A stretch of DNA of 64,000 nucleotides from Ilex aquifolium (taxonomy: Eukaryota; Streptophyta; Magnoliopsida; Aquifoliales; Aquifoliaceae): the NCBI GenBank assembly GCA_951799425.1, contig OX637391.1, positions 20,198,551 through 20,262,550 of the forward strand. Direction: 5' to 3'. The translations under genes and the position numbers were made by a program. This document shows, piece after piece, positions 31,382 to 43,526 of the stretch. The stretch's first letter is position 1, and every line of letters begins with the position of its first letter. The notes beneath the pieces were generated by a model. The model worked only from the letters and a program-made list of their open reading frames with translations, made no database searches and was not told where the DNA came from.

Positions 31382-33909
31382 TGTAACGCCCCAAAACACA
31401 CCCTGGACGGCATTACATACTAAAACCATTTACAATCATGAGAGCAACTACACAACCTAATATCCAAAAGAATTTACTTCATCATTTAAGCACATACAAT
31501 AACATCCAAAAGAATATGCCCAACAATGGCATTTACATCCCAATAATTTAACTATTATAGCGCAGCGGAAAGTAGCAAAATTAAACTAGACTTTACAGTG
31601 TTCAAAAGAATATTCTAGTCTAGTACAAAAGAGAGGGTCGCTCTAAGCGTCCACCTCGAGATCCACGCTCCTGTCGATCGGAGTCTCCCAATGTGCGGGC
31701 TCCTAGACTCCCAAATTCTCCTCAAGAGTATAATCTGAAAAATGTTCAACTGTAGGGGGTGAGCACGAAGCTCTGTAGAAAATTTCTCCCAAACCCAACA
31801 AGGTTTAAAAAAAACATATAAAATGGGTCGGTCTCGTTTCACAAATATAATATAGAGCTTTTGAAGGAAAACATGGACAATTTATCAGATCTCAAGTTTA
31901 CGCATCAAGAATAATTCATGAGTGAGTGGAACCAATATACAATTAATAATCGATTTCCAAAACATAAACCGTATCTGGTGCAATGAACAATACTCATATA
32001 TAATTTATAATCCATCTCCACCATAAACTATTTCCCACAAGTTCTTGGGGCATCCCATACTACCCCAAAACTCTTGTCGAAACCGTTTCTGGTAGAATGA
32101 ACAATAACCCCCAAGAGATACTATAACAATCCCAGATATTCTAGTTCATCCTCAAGGCCATGTATGTTGATCGTTTCTCCTGAATCTTCTCAACGATTAT
32201 ACCTAGTCCACCCATAATAATCACAAGCACATTTGGAAAGGGGCGTATACCATACCCATGGCATTGCCGAATCCCTCCCCAGGAAAGGTATACCATCCCT
32301 AGTTCGAACTCCAGGCGTACGATAGCGGTTGTGTTGACAAACACCAACCCACTACGAATGCAAGAAACCATCTCCCCCCACTGGGTTCGACTGACATTTA
32401 CACTCTACGGCATATCTCGTAAGTAATTCAAGTCCATCACAAGCAACCATACAAAAGAGGAAACCAAGAATATCTCTATTCACAAACAATCCCAAGAAAT
32501 TATCAAATTCCCCAATTTCCCAAGCCATGTACCATAGCATAATTTTAAGAAAATGAACAAGAGATCATTAGCAACATCATTTTATTGTACAAGATAAAAC
32601 ACTAAAGTTTGGTAACCAAGACAAAAGGAATTTAAGAGGAAAAATCCATTTTCTTCAAAACTCGGGTTGGATTGTGAAAAAGAATGGTTCCATGGTTACC
32701 CAACCACCAAAATGTTTGAAACATGTCCTTTATTGCCAAAAATATCAAGAATCATGTACTACATATCATATATATGAGAAGACAAGTGAGAGACATACAT
32801 AAATATACAACCCTAGCCTCAATGTATGAGAAATGAGAGAAATACCCCTACCTCTTAGTTGTAGCTTCAATCTAAGACCCAAGCTTCAAAATCTTCCTAT
32901 TCTCCTTCCTTTTTCCGCTTAATTTCGTCCTCCTAGGGTTTCAAGAAATTTGGGTGTGAGTAATTGAAGAATAGAAGAAAAGAAATGGGTGGGGAAGTGA
33001 GATTTTTGAGAAATCTAGGGTTTGATCTTCACAAATGATGTAAATCTCTCTCTCTTGGATGTGTTTTTCTCTTCCTCTCTTCTCCTCTCAAGCTATCTAG
33101 GGTTTGGAGTGGTGTAATGAAGGCTAAGGAGGTGACAAAATGTATTTATAGTGGAGGAAAAATCGAGGGTTCGCGAACAGAAAATTCGGATTTTTACAGT
33201 GGCTACCGGTAGCTGCTTTTGGCTACCGGTAGCTCGGACACACGGGACCCTCGGCTACCGGTTGGCTACCGGTAGCTGATTCTTACTGGACCATCGGCTA
33301 CCGGTTGGCTACCGGTAGCTGATTCTTACTGGACCATTGGCTACCGGTAGCTGAATTTGGCTACCGGTAGCTTATTTTGGCTACCGGTAGTCACTACCCA
33401 GATTTTTCTACTTCCACTTCCAATGCCATTTTTGACCCATTTAGAGGTCGAATTGGAAAATTTCCATTAGATACACTTTTGTAGCTCTAGATGTCTACTA
33501 TCTACTGTCAAAATTTCAGGTCATTGGGAATTAAGAATAAAAAGTTATGATCGAAATAGTAGACCGTGTCCAAAATCCTTTATACCCAAATTTTCTCTAA
33601 AATGTGTTTTAACTCCAAAATACTTCCTAACTTCCAATACCCCCATATTACCACTCCCAATGTTTTTCTACCTTCCGGATTCAATGAAATCATTATTTTT
33701 ACCTACAAACTTTTAGAAACTTGTCTAATCACCCTTTCCAAGTTTAAACATCTTCGACACGTAACTTCTCCAATCAAATTGTCTCCATAGCATTTATTCC
33801 TACGGTTTATTCTTATATCACTACATATATCTACATCTTTTCAAATATTATTTACTATATATATATATATATCTCTATAAATATATAAAAGAAAATTCGG
33901 GGTGTTACA
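31382..33909 (-). mobile_element. Solo LTR, 2.5 kb, inserted in Tat-B gag
   Basis: Ends are tgtaacgcccc (31382) and ggggtgttaca (33909), flanked by a perfect 5-bp duplication cttgc (31377-31381 and 33910-33914). No internal gene, PBS or polypurine tract is present, so it is the product of LTR-LTR recombination. Minus orientation is supported by a TATA box actataaataca near 33141-33152, with the palindrome array upstream of it on that strand. The TGTAACACCCC start on the minus strand and the long LTR suggest a chromovirus of Del/Tekay type; that is a tentative family call. Confidence 0.9.
33202..33391 (-). repeat. GCTACCGGTAGC palindrome array in the solo LTR
   Basis: Perfect 12-bp copies start at 33202, 33222, 33265, 33308, 33340 and 33360, a near-perfect one at 33380, and half-copies gctaccggt at 33254 and 33298. 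Start-to-start distances are 20, 32, 11, 33, 10, 32, 20 and 20, all near multiples of a DNA turn. On the minus strand the array ends about 50 bp upstream of the TATA box. Confidence 0.93.
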
Positions 33910-34168
33910 CTTGCCGAGGTGGTTGTGTCTGCTGAGGACCTTGTAAGAGCTTCAAGAGCTCTTCATTTTGTTGGAGTAAGCGTTGATTGACCAAGCGAAT
34001 GGCGTCTAGTTCATTGTTTGCGGGAGGATCCACCATAGGAGGGTCGTCTTCAGTGGTGGGGACGAAATCATGAAGGTTTTCCGGCTGCCTTCCACTGGTG
34101 ACCTCCGGGGGATTCTGCATCCTTGGGGGATTAATCTGACTTTTACTCATGTTTCGTGTAGAGACCAT
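33910..34168 (-). pseudogene. gag N-terminus of Tat-B, separated by the solo LTR
   Basis: The first ATG is at 34168 (MVSTRNMSKSQINPP), 40 bp inside the PBS. It runs to LLKLLQGPQQTQPPRQ, where the cttgc duplication begins. Reading resumes at 31381 with PNNLPPRERQ. The stretch after ELDAIRLVNQRLLQQNEELL is Gln/Leu-rich with coiled-coil character. Confidence 0.87.
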
Positions 34169-34208
34169 CAATCACTGAAAAATCAGTATATTTGTAACAA
34201 GAACTGTC

Positions 34209-34230
34209 GTTCCCACAGACGACGCCAAAC
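34209..34230 (-). other. Primer-binding site of Tat-B
   Basis: The minus strand reads gtttggcgtcgtctgtggga directly beside the 5' LTR end. It has one difference (gtcgtc for gccgtc) from the Tat-C form. Confidence 0.8.
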
Positions 34231-35004
34231 TGATGGTGTATTTCTACTGAAAACGAACTATGGGTCTAGATATGGATATGCGTGAGATTAAATGTGGTGT
34301 CTGAGCTACAAGGCTCGTGCCAAACAATACTAGTTGATACTTAGGGGAATAGAGGAAAGGGAGATAACACAACAGAATTACAGTGGTTCACCGGCCTGTG
34401 AGCTCGGCTAGTCCACTCTGCAATGGAGTCTCTTGCTCCTCTTTTCTTATTGATTGCATTGAGCGTGTTACAGCGTAATGAGGAGGGAAATTAGGGTTCA
34501 TCGTGGCTCTATCGCCTATATCCCTCTTGATGGAAGCTTACCCCCTTTTTATAGCCTCTTGCTTACCTCTAATCCGATTTTACTTCCTACAATGAAGGGA
34601 TCTTCCCCCCTCTCTTCCTCCAATCCCGGAGTTACCTAAACTCCATATGACTGGCTTTAACGGTCTATATCCCGAGATCTTTGCCTTCTACCATGGGATC
34701 CTCCTTAATATTTGGAGAGGATCTTGGTTGGTTAAGGGTTTTATGCCTTGGTTCCAGCTTGGCTTCTACTTCGGAGGTGTCCGCTATCATCCTGCTGTCT
34801 CCTCATCTTTTCCCCTATTATCTTGCTTCAGGGAGCTCCAATACTGGCTGGACGAGCTCTGACTATGGTTTGGACGAGCTCTGCTTGTCTTATCCGATCT
34901 CACGAGCTAAGGTCTGGTTGGTAGAGCTTTGCATACCTTACCTGAGCTCCCGAGCTGAGCTCATTTCCCGAGCTCATGTTTGGGGCTTATTTTAAGTATC
35001 ATCA
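34231..35004 (-). mobile_element. 5' LTR of Tat-B, adjacent to the UGT promoter
   Basis: 774 bp. The minus-strand TATA box ggctataaaaa is near 34546-34556, so element transcription runs left, away from the UGT. Its U3, with the gagctc array (34833-34979), ends 262 bp before the UGT start codon. It is followed by the target duplication agaaa. Confidence 0.93.
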
Positions 35005-35266
35005 AGAAACATTTTTCTTATGTATTATATGATTGAATGATTATAAATTTTTATAAGACTCACTTATAAACTTATTTATTTATTTGTGAATGGATATATA
35101 AGGCGACACCGATAACGAGAGTTCCGATTACACCCATAATTTTTCCTATCTTTTGGAGTCGAATGGCATTGCTCTTGTATTTAATCTCAACCACAGTCTG
35201 ACAGTCATTCCATATCCACGTTCATTTGCTCATCTCTCTCTCTCTCTCTCCCTCTCTGCGGTCTCC
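35005..35266 (+). promoter_or_regulatory. UGT promoter and 5' UTR, clipped by Tat-B
   Basis: The TATA box gatatataagg is at about 35092-35102. A start site some 30 bp later would leave about 140 bp of 5' UTR. A (ct)n tract lies at 35233-35256, a common feature of plant leaders. Only about 90 bp of native DNA remain between Tat-B and the TATA box. Confidence 0.65.
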
Positions 35267-36706
35267 ATGGAAAACTCAAAACTTCATGTAGCAATACTAT
35301 CAAGCCCAGGTATGGGCCACCTCATACCGGTCCTCAACTTGGGCAACCGACTCCTTAGCCACCACAACGTTGACATCACCATCCTCCTGCTTGCAACTAA
35401 TTCATCACCAGCAGAATCTAAACTTCTCAAACCATCAACTGACCGGAATCAACTCAACATAATCGAAATCCCTCCGGTAGACATCTCTAGCCTAGTGAAC
35501 CCCAAGACCACAATTGTCACACAGCTCTGCATCATGATGCGAGCGGCTCTTCCTGGCCTCCGGTCCACAATCGCCGCCATGAAACCCCGCCCCGACGTCC
35601 TCATCGTCGACCTGTTTGGAACTGAGGCGTTGCCGGTCGCCGACGAGTTTGACATGCCCAAGTACATATATATTCCTTCTACTGCATGGTTTACAGCTCT
35701 AACTACGTACTGTCCAGTTCTTGATGAGGAGATAGAGGGTCAGTACGTTGATAAAAAAGGGCCGCTGAAAATTCCGGGTTGCAAGCCGGTTCGACCGGAA
35801 GATGTGGTTGATCCCATGCTGGATCGGAACGACGAGCAGTACCGTGAGTACCTACGGCAAGGGATCGAGTTCAGGCTGTCTGATGGGATTTTGTTGAACA
35901 CGTGGGAAGATCTGGAGCCTACATCACTCAAAGCTCTGAGAGAAAATGGAATCTTGCGGACAGTAGTGAATGTACCGGTTTACGACATCGGTCCTCTAAG
36001 AAGACCGGCTGAACCTGCCGGTTCAAAGAATCGGCTGATTGAGTGGCTTGACGTGCAACCAAGTGAGTCAGTGATTTACATATCCTTTGGGAGTGGAGGG
36101 ACATTGTCAGCTCAGCAGATCAATGAGTTGGCCTGCGGGTTGGAACTAAGCCAGCAGAGGTTTGTTTGGGTGGTGCGTCCACCCACCGAGGGTGGTGCCG
36201 ATGGGTCATTTTTCACCGTAGGGAACGGTTCTGATGGCACCCTGGACTACTTACCAGATGGGTTCTTAACTAGGACCCACAGCGTCGGACTGTTGATCCC
36301 ACAGTGGGGCCCACAGGTGGAAATCTTGAGTCATCAATCAATTGGAGGATTTTTATCACACTGTGGCTGGAACTCCACCTTGGAGAGCATAGCTAGTGGC
36401 GTCCCAATGATTGCATGGCCGCTCTACGCTGAGCAAAGATTGAACGCCACCATGCTGACGGAGGAGCTGGGCGTCGCCGTCCGGCCAGAAGTGTTGCCAA
36501 CGAAGAAAGTAGTGGGAAGGGAAGAGATAGAGAAGATGGTGAGGACCTTAATGCAGTACACAGAAGGGAAGGCAATGAGGGATAGAGTCAAAGAACTGAA
36601 ACACAGTGCAGCGAAGGCTTTGAGCAATGAAGGTTCTTCTTACAAATCAATGGCCATGGTCCTTGAGGATTGCCAGAGGAGAGTACAGTCTCATAAAAAA
36701 GAGTGA
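35267..36706 (+). CDS. UDP-glycosyltransferase, family 1, UGT72-like
   Basis: An uninterrupted single exon of 479 aa that would transfer a sugar from a UDP-sugar to a small acceptor in the cytosol. The first ATG (ccatgg context) is at 35267; an upstream in-frame TTG is not a plausible start. His18 in SSPGMGHLIPVLNLG and Asp115 in VLIVDLFGTE match the catalytic pair. The PSPG donor box spans residues 347-390, starts WGPQVEILSHQSIGGFLSHC and ends in Gln390, the residue usually linked to UDP-glucose preference. SFGSGGTLSAQQINELACGL and the overall pattern fit group E, UGT72, whose known members glucosylate monolignols, hydroquinone-like phenols or flavonoids; the substrate here is unknown. Lack of introns fits many group E genes. 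It is the only intact host gene in the window and was left on the right side when Tat-B inserted. Confidence 0.93.
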   Translation: MENSKLHVAILSSPGMGHLIPVLNLGNRLLSHHNVDITILLLATNSSPAESKLLKPSTDRNQLNIIEIPPVDISSLVNPKTTIVTQLCIMMRAALPGLRSTIAAMKPRPDVLIVDLFGTEALPVADEFDMPKYIYIPSTAWFTALTTYCPVLDEEIEGQYVDKKGPLKIPGCKPVRPEDVVDPMLDRNDEQYREYLRQGIEFRLSDGILLNTWEDLEPTSLKALRENGILRTVVNVPVYDIGPLRRPAEPAGSKNRLIEWLDVQPSESVIYISFGSGGTLSAQQINELACGLELSQQRFVWVVRPPTEGGADGSFFTVGNGSDGTLDYLPDGFLTRTHSVGLLIPQWGPQVEILSHQSIGGFLSHCGWNSTLESIASGVPMIAWPLYAEQRLNATMLTEELGVAVRPEVLPTKKVVGREEIEKMVRTLMQYTEGKAMRDRVKELKHSAAKALSNEGSSYKSMAMVLEDCQRRVQSHKKE

Positions 36707-37805
36707 AAAAAAATATTAGAAGAGATTTGGATTTCAAATTGCATCAGAAAGACATGCATTATGTAAAAGAGTAATCTATTTCGAATTAATTTATCCATCT
36801 AATTTGCAGAATTTTTTTTTTTATCATTGCATTTATAGTAGCCCATAATATTAGTTAGGATCTATTACTAGTCCAAAGAATGAATTAGGTCAATAAAATA
36901 AATAAAAATATGTAGTATTTTGTTTGTCAAATCGTGTGCTTTAGCTTCGAAAAAACAAAGTTGTGCAAAAGATATTGATAATAGTATTTGTACTTAATTT
37001 ATATGCCTAATGTATTATAATTATTAAATTTTTAATACACCCTTTCAACGCTCAGATCCACTATTAAATTAACGATAACAATTTATTAATTTTTTAAATT
37101 AAATCCTTAAATTATAGGGATAACATCGCACAGGAGATATAATCAGCCGTCAAGATGGAACAGCACTGTCGAATGCGACCGGTGAAAATCATTTCCGTAG
37201 GAATAGGTCAAAAGAAAAGAAAAATCAAGTTCGCCCGCAAGTTCTAACATGCTTATTGACTTGCAGGTTGTGTGGAAAATGAAACAAAACGGCGTTTCAA
37301 TTATATGATTTCAAATTCCTACGGAGTTCAAATAGGGTACGCATTTGACTAATTCAATTTATTCTGTTTTCGGTCCAGTTAAATTTATGCACACTTTAAC
37401 TAATTCTTCCTCGGTCCAGTTAAAGGTAGATCCGCCGGAACTAAAAAATTCATAAGAGATAAATCTCTTATGACCTAATCCCAAAAAATTACAAAAATTC
37501 AAATTCAAAGAGTTTGAATTTACAAATGATCTCTTTTATCACTTGGGTTTACAACTAAGGATGCACCCGACCTTCTGATAATACCCTAACCCATGAAGTC
37601 AAGGAAATTATAAGATATTAATCTAACAATAATGTATTGAGATTGTTAATTTAGGAACCTAAAAAGTTATAATCATTGACTTGATACTGAATTTCGTTTG
37701 ATGTTGAGATTTATTAATTGTTAATTCAATGATAACAATTAATTAAAGAATTTTAAAAAATTATTTCTTCAAAATTTTAGCTTTCTTATAAGAGAACCTT
37801 GAGTC
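36707..37805. other. UGT 3' flank and AT-rich intergenic DNA
   Basis: No second gene is visible. Plant-type poly(A) signals (aataaaataaataaa) lie near 36893-36908, about 190 bp after the stop codon. Two perfect hairpins occur further on: cataagagat-aa-atctcttatg near 37450-37471 and one built from aaattcaaa/tttgaattt near 37497-37523. Their role is unknown. Confidence 0.6.
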
Positions 37806-38375
37806 TGATGAGTCTAGATCCAACTGAGTCAAGCTCAATTAATGAGATAAGCCCAAGTCAGCTAAAAGGCAGGTCAAACCCAGCTCAAGGAGTTCGGTCT
37901 AGTCCAAAGTTCAAAGGATTCAAGAGTATTAGCACACGTTGGAAATAATTACCGGGATAGCCACTCTCGAAAATCAAGACTATATATAATTGTACTTATC
38001 CTCCCTGAAGGACTAGTGACCTATCCATCACGCCACCGCCTCAACTAAGATTCTATGCCTATAAATTATAAGCCCTCTCCATGAGAGGAGTGTCTCTCTA
38101 CACACCCTTTACATGACTATCTCTCTTATAGCTACCCAACATCACCTAAAGCTTACCCTTACTCTCTCCCCCACCATCTACTTTGTTAATAAAGTTCTCC
38201 GCCCACCGTTGCCACCTTAGAAAGTGGAGTAGGTCACCCTGACCAAACCACTATACATCTGCATGTTGTTTGTGTTGACCCAATCTTTGTCTCTTTCATT
38301 AATCGCTTCATTGATTACTTTGCATTATACACTCGACTGTTGATTGCGCATAAATCCACTTTTGTGCATCATCAG
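37806..38375 (+). mobile_element. 5' LTR of Tat-C (degenerate)
   Basis: Starts tgatgagtctagatcc and ends gtgcatcatca immediately before the PBS. The TATA box is cctataaattata near 38058. The U5 part, cttagaaagtggagtaggtc, is clearly related to the Tat-A LTR. The left boundary is inferred from similarity to the Tat-A start (tgacgag) and could be off by some bases. Confidence 0.65.
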
Positions 38376-38376
38376 T

Positions 38377-38396
38377 TTGGCGCCGTCTGTGGGAAA
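38377..38396 (+). other. Primer-binding site of Tat-C
   Basis: tttggcgccgtctgtgggaa lies one base after the LTR end. It is the best-preserved Tat-type PBS in the window. Confidence 0.85.
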
Positions 38397-38437
38397 CGAC
38401 TGCATTTTTTACCACCTTGCTACTTTCTTTCGAATCA

Positions 38438-41400
38438 ATGACAATTACAACCAGATTGATGAGCCAACAACCCGAAGATAAACGACCTAGCTCGTCGGGA
38501 GGAGGCCCCGCCTCCATCTCCACCAGCGGAACCATCCACTGCGGTGAATCCTGTGGTCGGGCAACAGCTGTTGGAGATTATGCAGTTGCTGATGAGTCAA
38601 AACCAGCAAATTCTCAATTGATGCTCCCCTCAAGAGGCGTCCTCTCTCAACCAGTAGGAGGAACACCACTCCCTCTAATAGGAGAGGTACCACAACCACC
38701 CCAGTCTGGGCGCCAAGGCGCCCTCTAGCGTGGCACCTAGTGCCAGGGCACCCCCATGCAGCACCAGGGCGCCCCTAGCTAGGGAGTCCCCCCACAGCGT
38801 GCAAGCGCCTCACATACTCCCCCTCCTCATGTACCTGCTCCACACGCTGTTGACCATCCTGGGCAGGAGGATTAGGGGGAGAACCAATATGCGGATCAAG
38901 AAAGCTACTACAATGATCCAACAGAGGATGTCCCTAACTAATGAGACGAAAATATTAAGGAGGTACAAAACTAGCTTGGCGATGCCCTCAACGCCATCAA
39001 AGCACAGGCGCTAGAGACGGTGGATTACCTGGTAAGACGTACTGACACTCTATTTGTGGCGGATGTTGTCAACTACCCTTTACCCTCAAAGTTCAAGATG
39101 CTTGCCATTGAGATCTTTGATGGCACCAAAGATCTGCTCGACCATCTTGACACGTACAAGTCTCTCATGTAGCTCCACAATGTGCATGATGAGATCATGT
39201 GCAGAGCCTTCCCTGCCACCCTGAAGGGATTTGCACGACAACGGTTTGCAAAGCTCAAACCCTCTTCTATCTACTCCTTCGCAAGTCTAAGAAAATCCTT
39301 CGTCTCCCACTTCATTGGGGGACGCCACTATCAGAAGTTAGTTATCCACCCGCTCACCATCAAGCAAGACCGGGATGAAAGCCTCATAAGCTACTTCACT
39401 CGTTTTAACGAGGAAGCTCTCTAGATAGAGGAGCCAAATGATAAGGTAACCATGACTGCCTTTATTGTAGGTATGCACTCCTCCAATTTCATGTTCTCTG
39501 TCCTAAAGAAACCACCCTCCAGTATGCCCAAGCTGCTGTCAAGGGCACAAAAGTACATGAATGTCGTGGATGTCACCAAGGCTAGATGAGGTGAGTCCTC
39601 TTGAGGAGGTGAGAAAAGGAAGGACACCCGCGAGGACGAACAGAAAGTAGAGAACAAGAGGAAAAGGATAGAAAGGATCTCTGTCAAGGACCGCCTCGCT
39701 CCCGTACCTCAGAGCAACGGCAAGCCTTTACGTCACTCAATACCTCAGTAGAGCACATCCTGTTCCAAATACAGGATGATTCTATACTACGGTGGCCAGG
39801 AAAGATGAAGTCCTTCCCAAACCGTAGGAATCTCAACAAATACTGCCGCTTCCACTGTGATCATGATCACGACACTGACAACTGCTTTGAGCTAAAGAAG
39901 TAGATCGAGGAGCTTATTCAGCGTGGTTAGTTACTATAGTATGTTGCTGGCAGAGGATAGACCCCGTCGCCTTATAGGAATTAGGAGGACAGAGAGTGCT
40001 AGTAACCCCTTGGAGAAATCCAGATGATCTCCGAAAGGTTAGGAGGAGGGGGTGACTCCAACTCCGCCAGGAAAGCCCACACTAGAAAAGCCAGAGAGGT
40101 AGAGTCGCATGACTTTCACCCTACAAAGACACCCTGGCACTGGGAAGAAGAGGTCATCACCTTCTCGGATAGAGACCTCGAGGGAATCCAAGTCCCTCAT
40201 GATGATCCTCTAGTCTTAACCATGATGGTAGCCAACTACTAGGTTTAGAGAATTTTGGTCGATAGCGGCAGTTCAACAGATATTCTATTCGCACCAGCCT
40301 TTGACAACCTTCACCTTGGCAGGGAGAGATTGCAACCCGTCAGGATACCCCTTGTTGGATTCTGGGGGGGAGAGGGTTTATCCCTTGGGTTTCATCACCC
40401 TAACGTTCACTGCAGCGACACCACCAAGAAGTTCCACCGTCATGGTGAACTTCATTGTAGGACTGTCCCCTGCCTACAACATCATTCTTGGATGCCCTAC
40501 ACCCAAAACCCTAAGGGCAGTGCCATCCACCTACCACCTACTCCTCTATTTCCCGACCCCCAATGGGATAGAAGAAGTCAAAGAAGATCAGGTCTCCACC
40601 TGGGAAAGCTATGTGACCTCTATGAAGGCCAGAAGGCCCCAAGAGACTCTCCAAGATGAAGTACTTGACACTCGGGATGATAAAACCTTGGAAAGAGGGG
40701 AACCAGCAGAAGAGCTTCAGCCAGTTGGGCTAGATGAGAGCCTTCCAAAGAAGAGAATTTATATTGGCTCGTCACTTTCTCAAAAGCAAGCATCCCGCTT
40801 GGTAGACTTTCTTACGCAGAACATAGATGTTTTTGCTTGGTCCCACGAAGACTTGGAGGGCTTCGATCTCAAGGTGGCCACCCACTGGCTCAATGTGGGT
40901 CCCAGGTACAAACCTATCTGCCAAAAATTGAGGAATATGAGCGCCGAGAGAGGCCATGCCATGGAAAAAGGAGTGGAGAAACTGCTAGATAACGGGTCAG
41001 TAAGGGAGGTAGCCTATCTGTATTGGCTATCAAACGTGGTGATGGTGACAAAAGCCAATGGGAAGTGGCACCTCTACGTGGACTTCAACAAAGCCTGTCT
41101 CAAAGACAGTTATCCCCTGCCACGCATCGACATCCTTACTGATGCCACCGCGTGACATGAGCTCCTGAGCTTTCTGGATGCTTAATCTGGGTACAACCAA
41201 ATTAGCATGTTCCCTCTAGACTAGGAGAAAACATCCTTCATCACCTCGAAGGGCACCTCTTGCTATAGGATGATGCCTTTCGGACTCAAGAACGTCGGAG
41301 CCACATACCAACGCCTCATGAACAAAATGTTCGAGACTCAGATCGGAAGACCATGCAAGTTTATGTGGACGACATGTTGGTGAAGAGCATGGCTGTGGCA

Positions 41401-43525
41401 GACCACGTGACATATCTCCAGAAGACCTTTGACATCCTAAGAGGCAAGAGCTTATAGGATGAAGCTGAACCCTTAGAAGTGCGCATTTGGCATTAGTTCA
41501 GGAAAATTCTTAGGCTTCATGGTCAATAAAAGGGGCATTGAAGCCAACCTGGACAAGATCAGAGCTATCCTGCAGATGAAGTCCCCAGCTTCTGTGGAGA
41601 AAGTCTAGCGCCATAACGGGAGGATAACAGCCCTCAACAGGTTTGTCTCAAAATCAGCAGAAAAATGTCTGCCTTTCTTTAAAATCCTCCGCAAAGCTTT
41701 CTAGTGGGGACTAAACATAGAGGAGGCCTTCCAAAAGTTAAAGGTCTACCTCGTTACAGCCCCCTTGCTCTCCCATGCCATACCAGGAGGGACCCCATAT
41801 ATCTACCTCTCGTCCTAAACCTCTACCGTGAGCTCTGTCCTTGTTAGGGAGGATGAAGGAGTCTAGAGGCCAGTATACTATGTAAGTAGGGCATACCGAG
41901 GAGTAGAGGTGAGATAGTCCGAGCTGGAAAAGTTGGCCCTCACACTTGTCACTACTGTCAAGCGCTTACGCCACTACTTTCAGAGTCATACCATCATGGT
42001 TGTTACGGATCAACCACTTAAGAGAATGCTGGAAAAGCCTGACGTGTCTGGTTGACTACTCAAATGGGCTATCGAGTTGAGTAAGTCTGACGTGCAGTAC
42101 CAGCCATAAAAGCGCAAGTGATTACAGACTTTGTGGCCGAGTCTACATCGCCACAAGATTCCCAGGAAAAAGTATCATGCGTCCCTGCGCTCACCTACCT
42201 AGTATATAGCGCCTCTAGTCACCATGAGGCAAGCCCAGACACTATCTCCAGAAAGTCTGACGTCTTGGAGATAGCCCCTCAAGCCCCTAGAGACCATACT
42301 CTAAGGACGGAGGTGCCCAGCTCCCTTATACCTACTCCTTCAGAGCCCTCAACACCCTCATTACCCATACCTCAACCTACTGTACTCCAGCCTAAGTGCG
42401 CTACTACACCTAAACAGGCCTCCCCTACTGGTACTGTACCATACTGGTGACTGTACGTTGATGGATCCTCTACTAGCGAGGGAAGGGGAGCAGGGTTAGT
42501 ATTGATCAACCCCATGGCACTCCACTCAAGTACGTTGTCTTTCTAAATTTCGTAGCATCAAACAACCAAGCAGAGTACGAGGCCCTCGTATCAGGTTTGA
42601 AGCTTGCGATCCAGGCAGAAGCCCTCTGCCTGACGGCTTATAGCGATTCCCAATTTATAGTCAATCAGGTGAAGGGAGACTTTGAAGCGAAGAAGGAAAA
42701 AAAATGCAAGAGTACCTATTAGTGGTCCAAGCTTTGTTGAAAAAGTTTAACCACTTCTAAATCCACCAAATGCCTAGGGAGGAGAATGCCATGGCAGATG
42801 CTCTCGCCAAGTTCGCATCTACAAACATACTCATGGGGCCAGCATTGACAGGCCACCAGTTTGAGCCAAGCAAGCTCAAGGCAGAGAAGGATGATGTTAA
42901 CTGTGCACCCTCCGAAGCCAATTGGATGACACTTATTCGAGCCTACCTAGAGGAAGGCGCTCTCCCAGAGAATCACGTGGAAGCTAAAAATTTAAGAATG
43001 AGAGCATCTAGGTACGTTATCCTGTGTGACACCCTCTACAAGAAAAGCTACTCACTTCCCCTACTCCGCTGCCTCTCCCCCGAGGAAGCCGATTATGCCT
43101 TGAGAGAAATCCACGAGGGGATATGTGGCAACCACTCAAGAGGGTGGGCATTAGCTTATAAGGCAGTAAGGCAAGGCTATTATTGAGAAAATGTGACAAG
43201 TGCCAGCGCTTTACAAAAGTGCCCAGACAGCCACCAGAAGAGCTCACCACCATCCCGAGCCCATGACCCTTCTCCATGTGGGGGATCGACATCCTAGGTC
43301 CCCTACCCATGAGTCGGGGTCAATGAAAATTTGTTGTAGTAGCTATTGACTACTTCACAAAGTGGGCAGAAGCCGAGGCCTTAGCCAGGATAACAGACCA
43401 GAAAGTGAAGGACTTCATCTGGAGGAACATAGTATGCCACTTCGAAATACCTCATGCAATTATAAGTGATAATGTCAAGCAGTTTGACAACAATCTCCTG
43501 AACAACTTCTGTGCAAACCTGCAGA
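38438..43525 (+). pseudogene. gag-pol of Tat-C, heavily mutated and truncated
   Basis: It runs parallel to the Tat-A polyprotein. Gag starts at ATG 38438 (MTITTRLMSQQ) with capsid motifs near 39100-39330 (IEIFDGTKDLLDHLDTYKSL). Protease DSGSSTDILFAPAFD is at about 40258, RT with YVDDM near 41355, RNase H at 41750-42110, second RNase H near 42440-42760 (LYVDGSSTSEGRGAGL), linker at 42770-43186 and integrase at 43190-43525 (GIDILGPLPMSRGQ, then the second Asp in IISDNVKQFDN). There are dozens of stops and several frameshifts. It ends abruptly inside integrase before the catalytic Glu, where unrelated DNA begins. Confidence 0.85.
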
Positions 43526-43526
43526 T

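Larger units (their letters stand above)
19514..35004 (-). mobile_element. Tat-type Ty3/gypsy element B (minus strand, 15.5 kb, complete ends)
   Basis: Both LTRs are 774 bp with about 18 differences by eye (roughly 2.3%). They are flanked by a perfect 5-bp duplication agaaa (19509-19513 and 35005-35009). Inside, minus-strand order from the right is PBS, gag, protease, RT, RNase H, second RNase H, integrase, a 55-bp minisatellite, two plus-strand antisense genes and a polypurine tract. A 2.5-kb solo LTR interrupts gag. Pol and the antisense genes have several lesions despite the young LTRs, suggesting it moved as an already defective copy or decayed quickly. Confidence 0.93.

Noticed and set aside
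35153-35266. Upstream extension of the UGT reading frame
   Set aside because: It would need a TTG start and runs through the (ct)n leader; the ATG at 35267 begins the family-typical N-terminus.
37450-37523. Bacterial-type terminator for the two perfect hairpins 3' of the UGT
   Set aside because: The gene is eukaryotic, its poly(A) signals lie some 550 bp earlier, and the hairpins are AT-rich and may be a small repeat remnant.
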